Source of the DNA: Eukaryota sp. TZLM1-RC
Taxonomy: Eukaryota > Metamonada: BaSk clade
Direction of reading: 5' to 3'
Length of the DNA: 64,000 nucleotides
Assembly (NCBI GenBank): GCA_040285825.1
Contig: JAUPSS010000007.1
Location: forward strand, 2,020,689-2,084,688
A program made the translations under genes and the position numbers. The notes below the pieces were generated by a model. It did not search any database. It had not been told where the DNA came from and saw only the letters and a program-made list of their open reading frames with translations. Shown one piece after another: positions 10,724 to 20,911 of the stretch (within the stretch, counting starts at the first letter, position 1; each line of letters opens with the position of its first letter).

Positions 10724-11612
10724 ATGGACTCGGTTCTTCCAAATTCAGTGCAAGATGAAGTTGAACACCAGATGTTACCCACCAAGGTTTATCCATCTAT
10801 ATTCAAAGTACATTTCAATTTGGGAAAAAAACTTATTTCAGCCAGCCGAATCAACGGGGCAACAAATTAGGTCTTCTGATCGGGTTTCCAGCTCCACTGA
10901 AGAGAAGTCTCACTGGATATGGCCGTTTCTTAGTGGTGTAGCCTTAACTCTCGTGCTCGTCTATCTCACTTTGGTTTACCTCTCACCACAACTGAGTCCA
11001 CCAGATACCGATCCTGCCCCAGAGCCTGGGGATTCCACTGATCAGAATTTCGGTTCTCTCAACATCACTACCAATCTTATTGCTTCTCTGGAGCATAAAT
11101 GGATACCAGTAGATGTAATGAACACTGCTTACAAGGTCAGTGCCCTCAGGAATCTTATCGAAAACGTAGTGACTGGCCAAACTATTCAAATGGAGAATGT
11201 TGAACTTGAACAAAGTGGAACATTTACGGTTACTCTTGATGAAGGGTCAGAGATCAAGCTTTATCATATCAAATTTTATCTTGCACATGAAGTAAGAATG
11301 TCTTTTGTTGACATCATTATTAAAGAAACCTATGTGGAGTCAGGTACAACTCTACTTTCTGAATACACAAATTCCCAAAATCATGAAACTGTTTTCCTGC
11401 AGAATGTTACTTCAACACTGGATCAAACTCCACACTTGTTATTTGGTCCTTTTGGTGATCTGAAGATGAACAATGTTGTATTGGATATGGTTCAGACTTC
11501 TGATGAAGCTTATTGGGTTACCAGAGACTTTAATTCAACACTATCTATTAAATTAAATGAGAAAACACTCGATTACGTTATACAAACTCGTTCTATTTTC
11601 CATGATTATTGA
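10724..11612 (+). CDS. Hypothetical single-pass membrane protein, possible frameshift
   Basis: Not recognised. The body has a hydrophobic helix (WPFLSGVALTLVLVYLTLVY), a short Pro/Asp/Glu linker (SPPDTDPAPEPGD), then about 190 residues with several N-x-S/T sites and a beta-rich look. A type II membrane protein with an extracellular or lumenal C-terminal domain is likely. The long frame would have to start at a GTG (10716). A natural ATG at 10724 opens the neighbouring frame with a protein-like N-terminus (MDSVLPNSVQDEVEHQ). The frames join cleanly if the run of seven A near 10827-10833 has lost or gained a base. I therefore place the start at 10724 with an indel. It lies inside the loop of the inverted duplication, next to the right arm. 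Confidence 0.55.
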
Positions 11613-11684
11613 ACAATTCTAACTTCTGACATACTTAAGTTCAAGACATCAGTATTTTTTAGGTTTTGAATAAATTTGATTTGG

Positions 11685-14556
11685 TAAATTGATTGAGATG
11701 TGGAGCCCAGACCACTTGGTTTCTACCTTTTCCTTTATAATTCTGAGTTTTTTCATTTTTGTAGGCCATAATTTCTTGGATTTGTTAATTTGGTAGGTCT
11801 AAACCTTTCTTCTTTCTTACTCTACAAATTGTGGAAATAACTTAAACTTATGAGGCTTAAATTACGAGCATCATCTCATTTGTGCAATGGTTTCTCATTT
11901 CTGCTCTAGTATCAACTCCAAGATAACTTAACAAAAATCCGCATTTATTAAACAAAAAACAAAAAACTAAATCTTGGCTTGAGTACACCTTGCATAAGCC
12001 TTATGAAGAGCAACAAGAATATTAACTCCAAATCCAGCAATAATTGGAATCAACCAAAGAGTAAAATCAACTGGTTCGGTGCTGAACAAAGTATTCATCA
12101 AGGGAATATACAACACAGCAATGTGGATAAGCATTTGAGCTGAGATACCAACTAAAACCATCTTGTTCTTGAAAACACCAACAGCAAACATTGAGCTGTT
12201 GAGAGATCTACAATCAAACAAGTAGAAAGTTTCAACCATAACAAAGGTAGTAACGACAGCAGTATTGGCAGCAGCTCTACCATACTCTTCAAGAGCATAC
12301 TCATAAACCAGGAAAGCAGAGGCAGTAAGATAGGCAGTAACTAACAGAGTACGGGTAGTCATTGTTCTATTAAACAAGGGAGCATTACGTTGCCTAGGAC
12401 TCCTCTTCATGATTTTCCTTTCAGGGGTTCAAAAGCAAGCATCAAACCAAGACAGAGAGCAGTAACCATATTGATGTACAAAAACATGAATGGGCAAAAG
12501 AGGAATGTCCTGACCCCAAATCAAGGCAAGGATGATTACTGAGCATTCAGAAGCATTAGTAGGAATGGTCCAGAGAATAAACTTGACCAAGTTTGCGAAA
12601 ACAGAACGTCCTTCCTTCACGGCATTAACAATAGTGGAAAAGTTATCATCAGTAAGGACCATATCAGCAGCTTCTTTAGCTACATCAGTTCCAGTACCCA
12701 TAGCAACACCAATATCAGCAGCTTTGAGAGCGGGGGCATCATTTGTACCATCACCTGTAACAGCACAAACTTCTTGATGACCATGTAAGGCCTTTACAAT
12801 CTGAAGCTTGTTTTCAGGTGAGACTCTAGCGAAAACATGAGTTGTTTTTACAATTTCAGAAAGCTGTTCGGCGGTGAATTCCTCAAGCTGAGGTCCAGTG
12901 ACCACATTGGTGTCATCCTTGTGGGTAAGGCCAATTTCCTTAGCGATAGACAGAGCAGTCACGCTATGATCACCTGTGAGCATCTTAACTTGAATCTTGG
13001 CTCCACGACAGTCAGCAATGGATTGAATCACTGATTCGCGAGGAGGGTCATAGAGTGCTTGGAAACCTAAAAGAGTGAGGCCTTGCACATCTTCAGGGGT
13101 CAATTGGTCCACAGCGTCAGCATATTCCTTGTTACAGTGAGCAAGAACACGGAGACCTTGACGGGCAGCCTTGTCAGCCTCAAGTTGCAGTGCCTCAAGA
13201 TCTTCATTTGTGATTTCACGAATACCTTCGCTTGTCAAGATGTGAGAGCACCGTTGTTCAAGTACACTGAGAGCTCCCTTAACGTGGAGCTTAAAACCTC
13301 CTTCCTTAGCAGCATTCAACGTAGCCATAAACATCAAATCAGAATCGAAGGGAATGGCAGCAATACGTTCAGCATTAGCAAGTTCATGGGCCTTGACACC
13401 AGCTTTCTGAGCAGCGACCAAAAGACAGCCTTCTGTAGGATCACCGGTACACTTCAAGTTATCACCATCCTTGATAATGGCTGAATCATTACAATAAGAA
13501 CCAGTTTCGAGAAGGGAAATAACATTAGGATTGATATCTTCCACTTCACCATTGGCACTATAACCAATACCAGACACATTGTGAGTACGACCAGCAACGA
13601 AGATAGACTTGACAGTCATTTGGTTAGTGGTGAGAGTTCCAGTCTTATCAGAGCAGATGACAGAAGTTGATCCAAGGGTTTCAACAGCAGGCAAAACTCT
13701 AATGATTGCATTCCTCTTAGCCATTCTCCAGACACCAATAGCTAAAGTAATGGTGAGCGCAGCAGGAAGTCCTTCAGGAATGGCAGAAACAGCTACGGCA
13801 ACAGAAGCATGAAAAGAATCAATCCATTCCATGTTGGCTCTAAACATAGCAAGGAAGAAAGTACCAATGGAGAGCAGAATGATTGCAAACATCAGAGCAT
13901 GTGCGAATCGTTCAATCTTTTCAGTGAGTGGAGTCTTGATAGCAGTTGATTGTTGGATCAGATCATTAATCTTACCAATTTCAGTGTAATCCCCAATGCT
14001 GGTTACCACACCGACACCAGAGCCACGAGTAATGATAGTTGATGAGAAGGCCATATTCTTTCTGTCCCCAAGTGCACATTTCGGATCTACAGACTTGACA
14101 AACTTTGATGAAGGAACAGATTCACCTGTGAGAGCGGACTCATCAATATACAAGTCATGGATTTCCAACAGTCGAAGATCAGCAGGAACCTTAGCACCAG
14201 CAGTGAGATAAACAATGTCACCAGGAACAAGTTCGGTTGCATTAACTTCAATCTTTTGAGAGTTTCGTTGCACCATGACCAGAGAAACCATCTTCTTGGC
14301 AAGTGCACTAATGGCTTGAGCAGCCTTGACTTCTTGTATGAAGCCAACAATACTATTTACAAGCACAACACCAAAGATAGCAATAGAATCTGGCGGGTCC
14401 AAAAAGGCAGTAACAACACCAGCTACCAAGAGAATGTAGATTAGAGGCTGATGAAACTGCAACAAAAAGATAACAAGCTTGCTCTTTTGCTTACCCATAG
14501 TCAGTTCATTGGAGCCATGACGAGCTTGTTGTGACTCAACTTTGGAAGAAGAGAGA
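11685..14556 (-). repeat. Right arm of the large inverted duplication
   Basis: This is the reverse complement of 1-2874, covering most of ATPase copy B and about 280 bases of its 3' flank. The boundary is sharp at 11685. At the outer side the homology runs up to the window edge of the other arm. The spacer between arms (2875-11684) is unrelated unique sequence with host genes. Confidence 0.95.
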
Positions 14557-14672
14557 CCCTCGGACTTTGTTACAGCGAAATGGTGAAGTGCTTCATCAGT
14601 AGACAAAGAATGGAAGTCAGTACTGAGGTCACAAGCTACCTCAGAACTGTTTTCGTTAGAGTGTGGATTCAT
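11967..14672 (-). CDS. P-type cation-transporting ATPase, copy B (two compensating indels)
   Basis: Second copy of the pump, here with its complete start (MNPHSNENSSEVACDLSTDF), about 901 residues if read through. All catalytic motifs listed for copy A are present. Compared with copy A, one base is gained in an A run at 12480-12484 and one is lost in a G run at 12424-12427 (plus-strand coordinates). In the 55-odd bases between them the frame is shifted and reaches a TGA at 12429-12431. After the second change the original frame resumes (MKRSPRQRNAPLF) to the same stop. Two compensating homopolymer changes so close together look like consensus errors, but true inactivation cannot be excluded. 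The gene overlaps the right duplication arm and starts divergently from a tiny reading frame at 14777. Confidence 0.9.
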
Positions 14673-14776
14673 GGGTGAATCAACAATGGTAACGAGAAAA
14701 AGTAACTTCGAAAAATGCCGTTTTGGAAAAAGTCAAGCAATCAAACTTAAATCTGCAACTGGATCTTTCCTTCGTT

Positions 14777-14911
14777 ATGAATGACCTGATACTAACAACA
14801 ATAATACTTGCTTCTTCGTTTGTACTTTCCTTGTGGATCCTTCGTCGTAGGACAAGAAATAAGGGTCATGTTTTTCAACTCATTCCTCAGAGCAGAACAG
14901 TGGTTAATTAG
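14777..14911 (+). CDS. Possible small membrane protein, 44 aa
   Basis: A short frame from ATG 14777 encodes one hydrophobic helix (ILTTIILASSFVLSLWIL) followed by basic residues (RRRTRNK), the layout of a tail-anchored or signal-anchor miniprotein. It is divergent from the ATPase copy B start, about 105 bases away. There is no homology argument, so it may be chance. Confidence 0.25.
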   Translation: MNDLILTTIILASSFVLSLWILRRRTRNKGHVFQLIPQSRTVVN

Positions 14912-16030
14912 AGCCGCACTACTTCCCCAAACTTTGTAGAAACTCCTGACATTTAGAATGGATTCACCATAAATTATTGTACTCCATGTATTTATGTACC
15001 ACCCATTGAATGATCATTTATTTACAGTATTTCTAAATAAGGACAATGATGTTGCTAACAATCACTTTATATTCTTTATAGAAAATCGCTAAATTTTGCG
15101 AGTTTACATGATAATATTGGATTAATAACATTTCATATTATTTATTTGTATCATATATAAGTTTCTGATTCATTGTTTTATAAACAATGAGTTTTTGGAT
15201 CAACGTACTGAATAAAGCAGTTGTGTGTCAGATGAATTTGTGGCTTTGGAACTTTTGTCAACTAGTTTTGGGTCAATATGGGGATGCATCTGGTAATAAA
15301 CTACGGATCAACGGAAACAGGTTGTTTATTACAGCGGGTGTGAATTATCAAGAGAAATTATACGAGAGTCTAGATAAATAAGTGATGACGTGGCATCATG
15401 TGATAACTGTAAAATACAAATAACTATCTAACTATGGCCAGGAGCCAACACTAGTGTGAATTCTAGACAAGGTAGATGACAATGCTTCTTCCAAGTCAAG
15501 AGAGCACAGTGTACCAAAACCGCTGAGACAGAAAGGGTAAAAAGGTGATGCTGTTAAAGATATTGTTTCCTTTTATATCTTTAGAGAGAATATTTTGAGT
15601 TCAACTATCATCTACATATTAATTTAGTTTGATTTAGCTTATTCACATAATTTCTTTAAATTGCTTGAGTCCACAAAATATGAACAAAATGTTGTCTTTC
15701 ACAGGAAACATCTGATTGAAACTTGTATTGTTATTGAAGTAATTGTGATTGTGCTGAATGATTCAGGGTTCACTAACTAATTCATTACTCAAAAATTAAT
15801 TTTGACTTTTCTACTCTTTTTAATCAATTGCTCCACACGTTTTTATTCAATATAGATCAGTGTTGAATCAGGTCAATTGTCTCATTCATAGTTGAAGATT
15901 ACGTCATTACAAATAATGAATTTTGTAATGGTTTTATTTTCAAATTTTTACCAAAATTTGTGTAATTAACTAATTACAGAAATGTATACGCAAAAACAAA
16001 CTCCAAACTGTTGTTGTAAATCAATGTGAA
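14912..16030. other. AT-rich intergenic stretch, nothing recognised
   Basis: About 1.1 kb with no convincing coding frame. One 64-codon frame from ATG 15187 has no recognisable features. No repeat shared with other parts of the window was noticed until the LINE tail that begins near 16031. Confidence 0.45.
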
Positions 16031-16279
16031 TTCTAAAGTATCATGAATGATTTCCAAAAAATGGTTCAAGAAAATACAATGAATAGATTTGATATCTTTT
16101 TATGGCGCTCTCGAATATCATTTGCTCTTATTAATAGATTACCTCGGTTCTTCAATCGAACTAGAGAAGCTTTAGCTAGACAGCAAGCAGATCAAGATTT
16201 TGTAGAGGAAATCTTGGTTCAATGATAGTCATCCTATTAGTTATGAGTTAATTTAATTAAGTGTGCAAGTTCAATAAAT
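16031..16279 (+). pseudogene. LINE 3' tail (subfamily A), plus strand
   Basis: Encodes the last 60 or so residues of the subfamily A LINE (NDFQKMVQENTMNRFDIFLWRSRI to QADQDFVEEILVQ) and its 3' untranslated region, ending in AAGTGTGCAAGTTCAATAAA. It faces an inverted second copy (16302 onward) with only about 20 bases between them, so the two 3' ends form a long hairpin-capable inverted repeat. Confidence 0.85.
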
Positions 16280-17358
16280 ACTTCTAGATTGTTTCAACTA
16301 TAGTCAATTTATTGAATTTGCACACTTGATTAAATTAAATCATAACTAATGGGACGACTATCATTAAACCAAGATTTCCTCTACAAAATCTTGATTTGCT
16401 TGCTGTCTAGCTAAAGCTTCTCTAATTCGATTGAAAAACCGCGGTAATCTATTAATAATGGCAAATTGAATCCGTGAACGCCATAAAAAAAATATCAAAT
16501 CTTTTCATTGTTTTTTCTTCACCATTTTTGGAAGTCATCCAAAAAAGTTTCTGCTTCAACTGATAATCTTCCATTTATCGAAAATGGGAAAGCAATAAAA
16601 ACCAGCTGTGTATTTCTATCGACATTTGCATCTTCAATTTCTTTATCATATTTTCTATGTTTTTCTTTTGCTTTAAAATCCAGAGCAGCCACAGGATTAA
16701 GTTTTCTTCTGTGAACCAAAGTATCGTTTGCAACATTACATGAGACAAAGTCAACAATAGCTTCAGAATTATCAATCCAATCACAGTATACATCACCTCT
16801 ATCATCAGAACCAAAATTATTCAGAGAAAGTGTTTCTTTCAGCAGGGGCTCTTTGATACACGATATCCTTGCAGTTTGTGCCATATTGAAAACAGTGTCT
16901 CTAACAGCATCATGTAATGAAGAACGATAAGTTATCAATTTGGAGCAATTTAGAGCATGGCGCAAAGTGAGTTGAGGTGAATTCGAACAAATACATTTTT
17001 CTTTTGATAATAATTGGTTAATGGGGATGTTCAAATATAATCTCATTTTTGTTACAAATGCTTCATTAGTGGCACACAATCCAAATCTTCGTGGTACAAT
17101 GGTTACAAAAAGTGAAGAATCTGACGCCTTGTTTTCACAAACACCCTTTTCCAATAACAATGAGTGAAGATCTTGATTTAAAACAGCCGAGCTGCAAATA
17201 TTATTATAAAGATCTTTTTCATACATTCCAGTCAATCTTTTCTGTAATGTTCGAAGAGTGTACTTCAAATTTAAAACATTTTTTTCTGGAATATTGCCAT
17301 TGAATGATTGGGGAAAACATCGACCCCATTTTTCTACATCAATTCTTGAAATTTCTTC

Positions 17359-17371
17359 ATTTAATGCAAAA
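17359..17371. repeat. Target-site duplication, left copy (13 bp)
   Basis: ATTTAATGCAAAA directly before the inserted LINE. The same 13 bases recur at 18609-18621 directly after it, and occur once in the uninterrupted paralogue near 51660. Confidence 0.9.
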
Positions 17372-18608
17372 GATTTGGGTGGAATTGGATTCACCAAATC
17401 TTCGATTCTGTGTAAAGCAGCATTTTTGGGAGGTGGTAAAAATTTTGTTTTTGAATTTTTCCAAAGGTTCCCTTTTGATGTTCATCTGATCAATGGTGAA
17501 TCAAATTCTTACTTGAATCAACTGCAATTTGAATTAGAAAATTTGCCTAGTGATATCTGGATTCAGTGTTTTCCTCAAAATGTTCAAGAAATTCCCACTC
17601 GATCACTTCCAAATTTACGTTTTTGCTTGAAAAAGCTTCAGCACCATCTGGTTAAATTATATGAAGGCTTGGATTATGAAGTAAGACTTGGCTTGGCCAA
17701 AACTAAAAATCCCGCTTTCGGTAATTTTTTAAAGGATATTCGTGATAGTTCTGCTGCTGCTTTAGTAACTCAAGTTCCCTCTGTTTATGGACTTTTGTTA
17801 AAAGACAATGAATGGCTTCTAAACATGCGTTTTCGTTGTTTTCTGTGGCCAAACAATTTGCCCAATCATTTAACTTGTAAATGTGGTAAACCTCTTTTGT
17901 TTACTCATCTTTTGAACTGTAAACATTTCATTACGTTTAGAAGCAAAGTGCATAATAACGTCAGGGACCAAATTTATGTAATGTGCAAATCATATCGTGT
18001 AGATTCCTTTTTAGAACCGCTGTTATCAAAATTAATTCTTGATGATCCCAATATTGATAGTACGCGTTACAACAGAGCTTCTATGGGTCTGACTAGAGGT
18101 GATCTAGTTGTTCCTGGTTTAAATGGTAGTTTTACTATTTTGGACGCCATGTCTATTGACCCTTGTAATTCCTCTAACGAACATTTCATTAACTCGGATG
18201 TAAATAATCCTCTTTTTGCAGGCGAAAAATTTAAAATTGCTAAATATGCGAAACCCATTTCCTCGGTTAATGAAAATTCTCATGCCCAATATAATTTATG
18301 TCCATTTGTTTTTTCTTTGCTTGGATCTCTAGGTAAGGCTGCTATGGCTTTCCTTGAGGATTTTGTTGTAGTTGTAAAGGAAAGAACTGGAAGAATTTTC
18401 AATCGTGTTTACTGGCAAAACAGGATTGTATTTTCTATTTTTAAGGGAATGGTAACACTAATTTCTGATTCACTATCTTCTGTTGGGAAATTTTCTGAAT
18501 CTTTAGCGATTAATTGTTTTGATGTAGGGGAGGCAGGTTTTGAGGATGTGGAGTTTTAATTGTGTATTTCATATTTATTGTTGAATAAAAATAAATATCT
18601 TTAAAAAA
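17372..18608 (+). mobile_element. 5'-truncated LINE (subfamily B) with open C-terminal frame
   Basis: The plus-strand frame is open from the left junction (DLGGIGFTKSSILCKAAFLGGG, the conserved thumb segment) to the stop at 18557-18559, about 395 codons without interruption. Domains in order: connector; CKCGKPLLFTHLLNCK knuckle; FRSKVHNNVRDQIY; endonuclease-like RGDLVVPGLNGSFTILDAMS with KFKIAKYAKP and LCPFVFSLLGSLGKAAMAFLEDF; terminus EAGFEDVEF. The 3' end is A/T rich (GAATAAAAATAAATATC then an A run), as expected for target-primed insertion. Any frame start upstream of 17372 is only the antisense of the host LINE. The intact frame and exact TSD suggest a fairly recent insertion. Confidence 0.9.
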
Positions 18609-18621
18609 ATTTAATGCAAAA
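18609..18621. repeat. Target-site duplication, right copy (13 bp)
   Basis: ATTTAATGCAAAA following the A-rich end of the nested LINE. After it the interrupted LINE resumes with CAGTGGAAC, matching the empty site near 51660 on the opposite strand. Confidence 0.9.
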
Positions 18622-19271
18622 ACAGTGGAACTTTGCGTTGTCATCAATAAATCTTCCCAATCTGCAAATCTTTCGGAAAACTCAAAGATTGCATTTCTGC
18701 ATCCACCAACAAAAGCACACGAGGTAAGAATAGAAGCCTTCGTCCACCCTAAACCACCATAATGTGGACTAAGGTAAGCATGATCTGGAATTTGAAACAT
18801 TTTACATCCCAGTAATTGAGACAGAACTTTTGCACGTAACTCATTAAACTTTTGAGCCAAAGGTCTAGTGACGAGAGGATTTGTAGATCGAAATATATGA
18901 TTAAAATTGGAACTAAAACACAGTCTTATAATGGTAAATTTGATGTGTTTTTTTATATCTAAATTCATCATTCGGTCAATTTTGTCAGAAATTGAGTTCA
19001 ACTTTTCAAACAATTTTTTGGTAATTTCATCATTATTTCCTAAAAACGAACCCAGATGACGAATAGCATCAATCAAATATAATATGGCTTGAATGTCAAT
19101 ACCATCAACTATTGTGGAAACTGGAGAATTCGATAACAAAACACATTTAAGTAAATTAAGTCGGAGACCAATTTTGGTAAATAATTCTTTAAAATATACA
19201 GTTGCTTGTTTCACAATATTTAATATTCTAGATTTTTGAAAACAATTTTTTTTAAAAATGACAATCTTTGA

Positions 19272-19316
19272 TTAGTTATGATTTTATTTTGTCAAGTGTG
19301 TAAGTTTAATAAAAGT
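19272..19316 (+). repeat. LINE 3' UTR scrap
   Basis: TTATGATTTTATTTTGTCAAG and the following GTGTGTAAGTTTAATAAA resemble the 3' untranslated tail of the other plus-strand LINE copies (compare 59219-59260). No coding part is attached. The rest of 19215-19661 is AT-rich with nothing recognised and contains the upstream region of the zinc transporter. Confidence 0.55.
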
Positions 19317-19661
19317 ATCAACTCAATAATGTACCAACTTTCCAAAACAGTCTTGTTCCACTATGAGTCTTCCTGTTCATTCAGGGTTTTCGTTTCACAG
19401 TACAAAAAGCAACCATCCCATTCTTCTATGATTTCATTTATCATTATTGATCTTATAGATCCATTTTGCATTTAATTATAGTTTTGTTGAATAAAGGTTA
19501 TTTTAAATGAAGAAACAAATATTCGAAAGGAGTGAACACCGCATGCACACTTCTGTCATGATGTCGTGACAAAATCGGTTTGAGAGCAATCTAGTATGAT
19601 TTAATTTGATTCATTTCATCTACCTCTCAGTCACTTATTTACACTACTCTTCTCCTAAACT

Positions 19662-20747
19662 ATGTCAGGTTTCGAAGATGCCAGCACTCGCAAAAGCCGT
19701 GCCCTCATCATCATGATGTGTCTCATTGGCTCTTACTTCTTCATAGAAATTGGTGTGGGAATATATATCAATTCTCTTGCCCTAATCTCTGACGCTCTCC
19801 ACAGCTTAAGTGACATGGTTGCGCTTGCTGTTGGTCTAATTTGTGTTCGAATGGCAAAGCGGGAACGCTGCTCAAAGTACACTTACGGATGGCACAGAGC
19901 CGAAGTCATGGGGGGTCTTGCTAATGGCATACTTCTTTTAATCATTGTTTTTTTTATCTTTTTTGAAGGCATCCATAGACTCATTGAATTCCAAGAAGTT
20001 GAGGACCCCATTATAATGACCATTACTGCCAGTATTGGCCTTTGCCTCAACCTCTTTGGTCTCTACTTGTTTGGCCACCAACATCATGGTGGAGGACAAT
20101 GCTCCCACAGCCATGAAGAAGTGCTTCTCGACAAAGCCTCTTCTGAACACCATGACCATGACCACGACCATGACCACGACCACGGACACGGACACGGACA
20201 TGATGTTAACATGAGAGGTGTGTTTCTACACATCCTTGGTGATGCATTGGGCTCTATCGCGGTCCTGCTATCTGGCCTTTTTATGAATTTTTCCAATCTC
20301 AAATATGCACACTTGGCTGATCCCATTGCATCAATGGTCTTTGCCATCATTATTTTTTGTGCCTCAGCTCCTTTGGTATGGAAGTGCATGAAGATTTTGG
20401 TCCAATCTACTCCTTCACACATTTCAGTATCTCATCTATCTACAAAGATTCGTGAACTACCAGGTATCCAAGGGCTTCATGATTTCCATATTTGGCAACT
20501 ATCATCTTCCACCATTATTGCTTCAATTCATATTAACATTTCAAGGAAAGCTGATTTTGATAGCCTAGCCAAATCTATTGTTCAAATATTGCATCGAGCA
20601 GGTGTCCATGAAACGACAATCCAACCCTGCTTTGTAGATGAAAGTTTGATTGAATCTGAACATGTCAGTTGCCCTGTCGACACTTGTGTAACTTGTGATC
20701 CGCCTGAGGAGGAAAAAGAGGAAGAGATTGATGTTGTGGTGGAATAA
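19662..20747 (+). CDS. Cation diffusion facilitator (ZnT/ZRC1-type zinc transporter)
   Basis: Proton-coupled exporter moving zinc out of the cytosol, 361 residues with six membrane helices. TM2 has HSLSD and TM5 has HILGD, the HD-HD tetrahedral site typical of zinc-selective CDF proteins. Between TM4 and TM5 lies a histidine-rich loop (HHDHDHDHDHDHGHGHGHD, near residue 165-185), encoded by a hexanucleotide GACCAY-type run that could slip in length. The C-terminal cytosolic domain (IRELPGIQGLHDFHIWQLSS) is present. A short Cys/Glu tail ends the protein (CPVDTCVTCDPPEEE). It starts at ATG 19662 just after a C/T-rich leader. It is convergent with the LRR gene, 164 bases between stops. Confidence 0.95.
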   Translation: MSGFEDASTRKSRALIIMMCLIGSYFFIEIGVGIYINSLALISDALHSLSDMVALAVGLICVRMAKRERCSKYTYGWHRAEVMGGLANGILLLIIVFFIFFEGIHRLIEFQEVEDPIIMTITASIGLCLNLFGLYLFGHQHHGGGQCSHSHEEVLLDKASSEHHDHDHDHDHDHGHGHGHDVNMRGVFLHILGDALGSIAVLLSGLFMNFSNLKYAHLADPIASMVFAIIIFCASAPLVWKCMKILVQSTPSHISVSHLSTKIRELPGIQGLHDFHIWQLSSSTIIASIHINISRKADFDSLAKSIVQILHRAGVHETTIQPCFVDESLIESEHVSCPVDTCVTCDPPEEEKEEEIDVVVE

Positions 20748-20911
20748 GATTAGTTTTATTGAATTTATTTAATTGTTGTTTGTAAAATCTATTACCTTTC
20801 CTAGTCAATTTGTTTTAAGAAGTTTTCTTTTTCGGGACAACACCATTTCCGATCATTTAATGAATCAAAAGGTAATTCCAAAAAACCCCTTTTTATTGAT
20901 ACAAATTTACT

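Larger units (their letters stand above)
16302..19214 (-). pseudogene. LINE (subfamily A) split by insertion of another LINE
   Basis: Minus-strand element in two blocks, 19214-18609 and 17371-16302, interrupted by the plus-strand LINE at 17372-18608. The first block carries the end of the reverse transcriptase and the thumb (GLRLNLLKCVLLSN, then GGLGWTKASILTSCAFVGG). The second carries the CICSNSP...LRHALNCSKL knuckle, YRSSLHDAVRD, the endonuclease-like segment DVYCDWIDNSEAIVDFVS...ALDFKAKEKHRKYD, FPFSINGRLSVEAETF and the subfamily tail. The paralogue at 51520-52730 reads straight across the junction and so shows the unoccupied site. Stop codons and frame changes near the 3' end mark decay. 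The YxDD part is missing, so the element was itself 5' truncated. Confidence 0.88.

Noticed and set aside
12424-12484. Programmed ribosomal frameshifting in the ATPase
   Set aside because: Copy A reads through without any shift and the site has two separate indels, which recoding does not explain.
17258-17371. Apparent N-terminal extension of the nested LINE frame from 17258
   Set aside because: These 37 codons are the antisense of the host LINE up to the exact insertion junction, so they are not part of the inserted element.
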